Shown here: one piece after another, positions 56,748-61,938 of the stretch
Position numbering within the stretch: position 1 is the first letter of the stretch
Layout of the letters: every line of letters begins with the position of its first letter
NCBI RefSeq assembly: GCF_000422725.1
Contig: NZ_AUGP01000008.1
Span: forward strand, 1-61,938
Length of the DNA stretch: 61,938 nt
Reading direction: 5' to 3'
Origin: Flavobacterium subsaxonicum WB 4.1-42 = DSM 21790
Lineage (GTDB): Bacteria; Bacteroidota; Bacteroidia; Flavobacteriales; Flavobacteriaceae
The notes under the pieces: generated by a model
The model's database searches: none
What the model saw: only the letters and a program-made list of their open reading frames with translations
What the model was told of the DNA's origin: nothing
Made by a program: the position numbers and the translations under genes

Positions 56748-58238
56748 ATGAAAAAAAACATACTCCCCTTACTTGCGGCTATGGCTTTAACGGGTTGTGC
56801 ATCGCATAAAGATGTACCGGCACAACGCCACTACGAACCTACGTGGCAATCGTTAGCGCAATATGATGAAACTGCCGAGTGGTTTAAAGATGCCAAGTTT
56901 GGTATTTATGCCCACTGGGGCGTGCTGTCGGTTCCGGCCTATGCTAACGACTGGTACCCGCGCAACATGCACGTGGAAGGGTCTGACGAGAACAAGCACC
57001 AGGTGGCAACCTACGGGCCGCTGGATAAATTTGGCTACCACGATTTTGTGCCCATGTTTAAGGCCGAGAATTTTGATGCCAATGCCTGGGCCGACCTGTT
57101 TGTAAAGGCCGGCGCTAAATTTGGCGGCGTAGTGGCAGAGCACCACGACGGCTGGAGCAACTGGGATAGTAAGATAAACCCCTGGAACAGTATGGCTATG
57201 GGGCCGCACCGCGACTTGGTGGGCGAACTAAGCAAAGCCATACACGGGCGTGGGTTAAAGCTGGTAACGTCGTTCCATAAAGACCGTAACCTGCAAATAA
57301 ACAAAGACAACCCCGATAAGTGGGGCGATGATATTTCGTACTTCCCATACAACCCTAAAATGGCAACATCGTCTAACGATCCGTTGCTTAGCGTTATGTA
57401 TGGTAACATCCCGAAAGAGAAATTTTACCAAAACTGGCTTGGCGAACTTAAAGAGCTGATAGACAACTATTCGCCCGACCTTATTTACTTTGACAGTAAA
57501 ATGACTAAGATACCCGAAAAGTACAAGCAGGAATTTCTGGCACATTACTTTAACCATTCGGTTGCCGAAAAGCAGCAGGTGGTGGTTACCCACAAAGAAG
57601 GCGAACTACCTAAAACAGTGAGCCTTGAAGATTTTGAGAAGGGCCGCAACAACGCCATTACCCAGGATTTTTGGCTTACCGATGAAACGGTATCAGTAGG
57701 TAGCTGGAGCTATACTAACGACCTTGGCCTGAAGACCGCTAACGACATTATTGACCTACTGGCCGATATTGTGAGCAAAAACGGCGCCCTGATGCTTAAC
57801 GTATCGCCTATGGCAAACGGTACCATACCACAAAACCAGCAGGATATATTACTTGAAATTGGCCAATGGCTTAGCATTAACGGCGAAGCCATCTACGGCT
57901 CGCGCACCTGGAATGTTTTTGGCGAAGGCCCAACCAAACTCGATAAAGGAGGCATGTTTGTAGATAAGGTGGCGTATACCGATAAAGATATCAGGTACAC
58001 GCGCAAGGGTACTACCATTTATGCGATAGTTTTAGGCTGGCCGGGAAGCAATGCCGAAGTGGTGTTGCAATCTTTCAGCGGGCAAACGCTAAACCAAGTT
58101 CCGAAAGTGAAAAATTTAACCGTTTTAGGGTCGGATGAGACAATAAAATTTCATGTTGATGATGCCGGTTTGCATTTTACCACCCCCTCTAAAAAAACAG
58201 ACGATAAGGCCTTTGTTGTAAAAATAGAGACCAGATAA
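56748..58238 (+). CDS. GH29 alpha-L-fucosidase
   Basis: 496 aa lipoprotein from the ATG at 56748 (lipobox Cys17 in ALTGC); longer in-frame starts run through the REP-like cluster. GH29 markers: WFKDAKFGIYAHWGVLSVPAY, KFGGVVAEHHDGWSNWDS, and nucleophile Asp249 in PDLIYFDSKM, then NGALMLNVSPMANGTIP and a C-terminal beta domain. Asp before SKM instead of the common DG dipeptide is a small deviation. In this locus it would remove terminal fucose from galactose in fucosylated xyloglucan side chains. It is the last gene of the unit and ends in a strong terminator. Confidence 0.93.
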   Translation: MKKNILPLLAAMALTGCASHKDVPAQRHYEPTWQSLAQYDETAEWFKDAKFGIYAHWGVLSVPAYANDWYPRNMHVEGSDENKHQVATYGPLDKFGYHDFVPMFKAENFDANAWADLFVKAGAKFGGVVAEHHDGWSNWDSKINPWNSMAMGPHRDLVGELSKAIHGRGLKLVTSFHKDRNLQINKDNPDKWGDDISYFPYNPKMATSSNDPLLSVMYGNIPKEKFYQNWLGELKELIDNYSPDLIYFDSKMTKIPEKYKQEFLAHYFNHSVAEKQQVVVTHKEGELPKTVSLEDFEKGRNNAITQDFWLTDETVSVGSWSYTNDLGLKTANDIIDLLADIVSKNGALMLNVSPMANGTIPQNQQDILLEIGQWLSINGEAIYGSRTWNVFGEGPTKLDKGGMFVDKVAYTDKDIRYTRKGTTIYAIVLGWPGSNAEVVLQSFSGQTLNQVPKVKNLTVLGSDETIKFHVDDAGLHFTTPSKKTDDKAFVVKIETR

Positions 58239-58256
58239 TACCAACCGGTATAAAGC

Positions 58257-58292
58257 AAAAAACCCTGTTCAAATTATTGAACAGGGTTTTTT
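58257..58292. terminator. Strong bidirectional terminator ending the xyloglucan unit
   Basis: AAAAAACCCTGTTCAA (58257-58272) pairs perfectly with TTGAACAGGGTTTTTT (58277-58292) across a 4-nt loop. A-tract and T-tract flank the GC core on each side, so it works for both the fucosidase gene and the convergent AAA ATPase gene. Confidence 0.93.
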
Positions 58293-58307
58293 ATTGTAAT
58301 TAAATTC

Positions 58308-59771
58308 TTATAATTTACTAATATAGCTACCGTAAATATCTTTAAACTGATAGCCCTCTGTAAAGCGGTCTTTGCTCAGTTTTTTGTTTTCAGATAATCC
58401 CCAAAGGATAAATTCTTTTAAAAAATACTGGTCTTCTTGAGGCGTATCAGGTTGGTATTTAAGCACTAATTGTTTAAGCGGAATAATGCTGTCCAGTTGT
58501 TTTTTATACTCTTCATCGGTAGCATCGTCTAACAATTCAAAGCCACTTTCGTTAAAGAACCAGTCGATAATCTCCTGGTAAGGGCTTTTTTCGTTAGGCT
58601 TTTCAAGCTTCTCAATCTTAGGAAAGTAATCCGGGAAGAACGTTTTAATGGCATTGCTAATTAAATGCTCGGCAACCACGGCGGCTCCCTCCTGCTCTCC
58701 TTCGTATACCAACTCTACTTTACCTGTAATGGCCGGGATAATACCCATAAAATCAGTCAGTCGCACTGTAGTCTTTTCAGACCCGGAGCGTAGGGCACGC
58801 CTTTCGGCAGTGCTCAACAGGTTCTCAAAAGCTGTAATACTCATACGGGCACTAACACCACTCTTATAGTCTATAAATTCGCTCTCACGGGCCTCAAAAC
58901 CAATCTGTTCCAGTATATCTTTAGCTAAAGATGGCACATGTATAACTTCGCTCTGGCGGCCGTCAAGGTTGGCTTCCTGCTCGGTAATTGTACGTGCAAT
59001 CTTAACGGTTTCAGGGTAATGCGTAAGTATCTGCGACCCAATCCTGTCTTTAAGCGGGGTAACAATGCTGCCACGGTTGGTGTAATCTTCCGGGTTTGCG
59101 GTAAATACAAACTGAAGGTCTAAAGGCATACGCACTTTAAAGCCACGAATCTGGATATCGCCTTCCTGTAAGATATTGAACAAAGCCACCTGTATACGCG
59201 CCTGTAAATCAGGCAGCTCGTTAATAACAAAGATGCAACGGTTAGCTCGCGGAATCATACCAAAGTGTATAACACGATCATCGGCATACGATAGTTTAAG
59301 GTTAGCAGCCTTTATAGGGTCTATATCACCAATAAGGTCGGCCACAGTAACATCGGGTGTAGCAAGCTTCTCGTAAAAGCGTTCGCTGCGGTGCAGCCAG
59401 CTAATTGGGGTATCGTCGCCTTTTTCTTCAATTAGGCTTTTGGCGTAGCGTGAAATTGGCTTCAGCGGGTCATCGTTAATTTCAGACCCCTCAACAAACG
59501 GAATGTACTCATCAAGTAAATTTACCATAAGGCGGGCCAGCCTTGTTTTAGCCTGCCCCCTAAGACCCAGCAAGTTAATATTATGGCGCGAAAGTATAGC
59601 GCGTTCCAGTTCGGGTATAACGGTATTCTCAAAGCCCCAAACCCCGGTAAAAACAGTCTCGCCTTTGCTGATTTTGGTTCTAAGGTTCTGCCTTAATTCA
59701 TCTTTAATGTTTATGCTTTTGTACCCTGCGGCCTTTAATTGTCCTAAGGTCTTTATATTTTGTGTGTCCAT
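58308..59771 (-). CDS. MoxR/ChlI-type AAA+ ATPase (magnesium chelatase subunit I-like)
   Basis: 487 aa, cytoplasmic. Walker A GLRGQAKT (69-76), Walker B-like FVINELPDL where the usual Asp before Glu185 is Asn184, a sensor 1 region (DLQFVFTANPEDYTNRG) and an arginine-rich GSIVTPLKDRIGSQI segment. NILQEGDIQIRGFKVRMP is typical of ChlI/MoxR proteins. The C-terminal 120 residues are helical and family-specific. Together with the VWA gene about 110 bp upstream on the same strand it forms a MoxR-VWA pair, a chaperone-type system that inserts or activates a partner. No chlorophyll or cobalamin chelatase genes are near, so chelation is unlikely. Confidence 0.87.
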   Translation of the reverse strand: MDTQNIKTLGQLKAAGYKSINIKDELRQNLRTKISKGETVFTGVWGFENTVIPELERAILSRHNINLLGLRGQAKTRLARLMVNLLDEYIPFVEGSEINDDPLKPISRYAKSLIEEKGDDTPISWLHRSERFYEKLATPDVTVADLIGDIDPIKAANLKLSYADDRVIHFGMIPRANRCIFVINELPDLQARIQVALFNILQEGDIQIRGFKVRMPLDLQFVFTANPEDYTNRGSIVTPLKDRIGSQILTHYPETVKIARTITEQEANLDGRQSEVIHVPSLAKDILEQIGFEARESEFIDYKSGVSARMSITAFENLLSTAERRALRSGSEKTTVRLTDFMGIIPAITGKVELVYEGEQEGAAVVAEHLISNAIKTFFPDYFPKIEKLEKPNEKSPYQEIIDWFFNESGFELLDDATDEEYKKQLDSIIPLKQLVLKYQPDTPQEDQYFLKEFILWGLSENKKLSKDRFTEGYQFKDIYGSYISKL

Positions 59772-59820
59772 GTATGTATCTAAAATTTAAAAAATCTATT
59801 GTAAAAGTCTCATATCTAAC

Positions 59821-59858
59821 GTCTATCATCCTCTGTCTATCATCCTCTGTCTATCATC
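59821..59858. repeat. Short 14-bp tandem repeat between the VWA and AAA ATPase genes
   Basis: GTCTATCATCCTCT is repeated at 59821-59834 and 59835-59848, with a partial third copy to 59858. It lies in the 109-bp intergenic space of the pair. Likely slippage-prone; no function seen. Confidence 0.75.
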
Positions 59859-59880
59859 TATTATATAAGGTCTTACCCTC

Positions 59881-60999
59881 TTACTTAACCCTCTTCTTCC
59901 TATTCGTTTCATAATCTTCAAAAATCATTTCTCCCAATCCTTTAAGGCCTGTGTAAAATGCCTTGCCCTGGTTGGCCTCAGTAAACTGGTTTACAAAGCG
60001 TTGCAGGTAAGGGTCGTTAGCAATCATAAACGTAGTAATGGGTATGTGCAGCTTACGCGCCTGTGCCGCCATAGTGTAGCACTTATCGGTAATATATTCG
60101 TCTAAACCGTTGCTGTTCATATAGTACGATCCATCCTTCTCTTTAACGCAGCTGGGTTTGCCATCGGTAATCATAAAAATTTGCTTGTTGGTGTTACGCT
60201 TTCTGCGCAGCATATCCATTGCTAATTCGAGGCCGGCGACGGTATTGGTATGAAAAGGCCCCACCTGCAGGTACGGCAAATCTTTAACCGCAATAGGCCA
60301 GGCATCGTTGCCAAACACCAAAATTTCTAAAGTATCTTTAGGATAGCGTGTTGTAATAAGCTCAGCAAGAGCCATTGCCACCTTTTTAGCGGGGGTAATA
60401 CGGTCTTCGCCATACAAAATCATACTGTGGCTAATATCAATCATCAGCACCGTGCTCATCTGGGCTTTAAACTGGGCATCCTCCACCACAAGGTCGTTCT
60501 CGGTAAGCATAAAGCTGTCTACTCCGTTGTTAACCTGGGCATTCTTTAAGCTTTCTGTTAACGAAATCCTGTCGAGCCCATCGCCAAAATGGTACTCCCT
60601 GAACTCGCCGGTATGCTCATCGCCACTACCCGCATATTTGGTTTTGTGGTTACCCGAACCACTCTTTTTTAAGTTGCCAAAAATTTGCTTAAGTGCCTGC
60701 TGCCGTATCGACTGCTCTGTTTTGGCGGTAATTTTTAATCCGCCGGTGCCGTCGTCTTTAACTTCATCTTTAATATAACCTTTCTTCTTAAGGTCTTCAA
60801 TAAAATCATCAATAGTATAATTCTTATCGGTAAGCTTATATTCTTTATCCAGCTCGCGCAGCCAGTCTAAAGCTTCATCTAAATCGCCTGAAGTATGTGT
60901 TATTAATTCGGTAAATATTTCGAAGAGTTTGTCGAACGGAGACACATTTGGGGCTTCATATTTCTTAAATATAAACCCTTTTTTCTTATTTGTTTCCAT
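59881..60999 (-). CDS. VWA-domain protein, partner of the MoxR-type ATPase
   Basis: 372 aa, no signal peptide. The C-terminal half is a von Willebrand A domain with a complete MIDAS motif: Asp188 in MIDISHSM (DxSxS), a following Thr region, and MITDGKPS. The N-terminal 150 residues are helical and charged (KKGYIKDEVKDDG), with a conserved LKQIFGNLKKSG segment. It is first in the two-gene unit, upstream of the ATPase. Proteins of this pair type assemble like ChlD with ChlI. The client is unknown. Confidence 0.87.
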   Translation of the reverse strand: METNKKKGFIFKKYEAPNVSPFDKLFEIFTELITHTSGDLDEALDWLRELDKEYKLTDKNYTIDDFIEDLKKKGYIKDEVKDDGTGGLKITAKTEQSIRQQALKQIFGNLKKSGSGNHKTKYAGSGDEHTGEFREYHFGDGLDRISLTESLKNAQVNNGVDSFMLTENDLVVEDAQFKAQMSTVLMIDISHSMILYGEDRITPAKKVAMALAELITTRYPKDTLEILVFGNDAWPIAVKDLPYLQVGPFHTNTVAGLELAMDMLRRKRNTNKQIFMITDGKPSCVKEKDGSYYMNSNGLDEYITDKCYTMAAQARKLHIPITTFMIANDPYLQRFVNQFTEANQGKAFYTGLKGLGEMIFEDYETNRKKRVK

Positions 61000-61162
61000 G
61001 CCCTTAAAATTATTACATAATGCAATGCGTGCCGCTTAAATGTGTAATAATTTTTAGTTAAAGTAAAATTGCATGCCGGCAAAATTTGTAAATTATAAGC
61101 AATGTCCTGTTATACCCCTTACGTTGTCGCAGTTGCACCGCTACACACTTATCCATATTTCT

Positions 61163-61170
61163 TAACTTTG
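61163..61170 (+). promoter_or_regulatory. Candidate -7 box of the VOC-protein gene
   Basis: TAACTTTG matches TAnnTTTG and lies 23 bp before the ATG. A TTG at 61133-61135 is 27 bp upstream, slightly longer than the usual spacing. Confidence 0.45.
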
Positions 61171-61193
61171 GGTAACAAATAATACTAAAACCT

Positions 61194-61667
61194 ATGCAAA
61201 AAATAACACCCTGCCTGTGGTTTAACGGAAAAGTAGACCAGGCATTAGACATTTATACGTCTGTATTTAAAGACTCTAAAGTTAAACAAATAGCACGCTA
61301 TGGCGAAACCGGGCCAGGAGAGCCGGGATCTGTAATGACGGCTGTTTTTGAGATTGAAGGCCAGGAATTTATGATACTTAACGGCGGGCCGCAGTTTCCG
61401 TTTACCGAAGCTGTATCGTTCACTGTACATTGTAAAGACCAGGAAGAAGTAGATTATTATTGGGACAGCCTTACGGCGAATGGCGGCGAGGAAGTTGAAT
61501 GCGGATGGCTAAAAGACCCGTTTGGTTTACGCTGGCAAATTGTGCCTGACATTTTACCCCGCATGTTAGCCGACAAAGACCCTGTAAAATCTCAAAAGGC
61601 AATGCAGGCCATGCTGCAAATGAAAAAGATTGACATTGCCAAACTTGAAGAAGCTTATAATAGCTAA
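61194..61667 (+). CDS. VOC superfamily (PhnB/3-demethylubiquinone methyltransferase-like) protein
   Basis: 157 aa, cytoplasmic. The N-terminus MQKITPCLWFNGKVDQALDIYTSVF, then GQEFMILNGGPQFPFTEAVSF, DYYWDSLTANGGEEVECGWLKDPFGLRWQIVP and a helical tail (AMQAMLQMKKIDIAKLEEAY) match the PhnB-like VOC family often mislabelled as 3-demethylubiquinone methyltransferase. It has no SAM-binding motif, so methyltransferase activity is unlikely. Function unknown; related proteins bind small molecules or metals. Single gene. Confidence 0.9.
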   Translation: MQKITPCLWFNGKVDQALDIYTSVFKDSKVKQIARYGETGPGEPGSVMTAVFEIEGQEFMILNGGPQFPFTEAVSFTVHCKDQEEVDYYWDSLTANGGEEVECGWLKDPFGLRWQIVPDILPRMLADKDPVKSQKAMQAMLQMKKIDIAKLEEAYNS

Positions 61668-61710
61668 TCGGAATTTTACAGCACCACGCTTGCGCATTTT
61701 AGTAAGCCAT

Positions 61711-61770
61711 ATTCCTGCCATCCGCTGTATCTGCCTTCCTGCGGTCGGCAGGATGCCGCTACTGTCAGGG
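61711..61770. repeat. GC-rich hairpin element, possibly a dispersed flavobacterial repeat
   Basis: TCCTGC (61737-61742) and GCAGGA (61748-61753) form a stem with a 5-nt loop, flanked by CCGCT on both sides and by CCTG/CAGG outer ends. The GC content contrasts with the surrounding DNA. It resembles, from memory, elements repeated between genes of Flavobacterium genomes; not verifiable here. Confidence 0.45.
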
Positions 61771-61795
61771 CTATTACAATCTTAGATACACCAAA

Positions 61796-61832
61796 AACAA
61801 ACCGCCCCATGCTGATTGCATGGGGCAGTTTT
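61796..61832 (-). terminator. Intrinsic terminator of the minus-strand gene at the right edge
   Basis: Read on the minus strand, ACTGCCCCATGC pairs with GCATGGGGCGGT (one mismatch) around a 5-nt loop, followed by TTGTTTTTGG. It lies 24 bp after the stop codon at 61856. Confidence 0.8.
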
Positions 61833-61855
61833 GGTATTGTTATTTATGTGGCTGC

Positions 61856-61938
61856 TTATCGTTTTAACGAGAAGTGTGCCTTAAATTCTTTAGTTACATT
61901 ACCATCAGGGTAGGTAACGGTAAACCAGTAGTCGTCAG
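61856..61938 (-). CDS. C-terminus of an unidentified protein (5' part off the window)
   Basis: The last 26 codons of a minus-strand gene, ending with TAA at 61856-61858. The visible residues read DDYWFTVTYPDGNV then TKEFKAHFSLKR. The pattern is similar to C-terminal ends of Bacteroidota surface proteins (gliding-type T9SS C-terminal domain ending YW..V.Y.DG...KGHFSLKR), so a large T9SS cargo gene is likely. Strongly supported as coding by the terminator just downstream; identity is inference. Confidence 0.7.
   Translation of the reverse strand, partial: DDYWFTVTYPDGNVTKEFKAHFSLKR

Noticed and set aside
1..61938. tRNA genes, CRISPR arrays, insertion sequences, prophage genes
   Set aside because: No cloverleaf-like sequence, regularly spaced short repeat array, transposase/integrase motif or phage structural gene was seen in any intergenic space.

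Overview
The window looks like chromosomal DNA of a Flavobacteriaceae member of the Bacteroidota, probably Flavobacterium or a close relative. Reasons: SusC/SusD transporters, a type IX secretion (T9SS) type A sorting signal, Ig-like and TSP3-type surface proteins, a 7TM-DISM kinase, TAnnTTTG promoter -7 boxes and few Shine-Dalgarno sites. I saw no tRNA, rRNA, CRISPR array, insertion sequence or prophage.

Layout. 1-5089 (minus): two large surface proteins; the downstream one runs off the left edge. 5294-9366 (plus): release factor 3, a histidine kinase/response regulator pair and a P-loop orphan. 9424-10779 (minus): a GH13-fold protein that has lost catalytic residues. 10953-14685: a DUF2339/DUF3999 membrane pair. 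14740-22300: uridine kinase, FtsB/DivIC-like protein, both methylmalonyl-CoA mutase subunits with a T9SS cargo gene between them, and a tandem duplicated small secreted protein. 22400-27331: carbonic anhydrase, DUF808 protein, alpha/beta hydrolase, DUF4256 protein and a membrane GT2. 27689-31316: a DISM histidine kinase, a single-domain receiver, and a receiver fused to a class III adenylate cyclase. 31323-37874 (mostly minus): YitT-like protein, HD protein, TPR histidine kinase, a MurG-like glycosyltransferase and a GH1 beta-glucosidase.

The centrepiece is 38612-58238, about 20 kb on the plus strand: xylulokinase, xylose isomerase, SusC, SusD, a putative surface glycan-binding lipoprotein, GH2, GH31, two GH3 enzymes and GH29. 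The enzyme set fits stepwise dismantling of fucosylated and galactosylated xyloglucan oligosaccharides (fucose, galactose, alpha-xylose, then beta-glucose). The released xylose feeds the isomerase and kinase encoded at the head of the same unit. No endo-xyloglucanase, xylose permease or regulator is present here. Strong hairpins interrupt the unit after the glycan-binding protein, after GH2 and after GH31, and a REP-like inverted repeat precedes GH29, so expression may be stepped along the operon.

58308-60999 (minus) holds a MoxR/ChlI-type AAA ATPase and its VWA partner. The window ends with a VOC/PhnB-like protein and the C-terminus of an unidentified minus-strand gene. All functions are inferred from sequence motifs read by eye; no database search was run.
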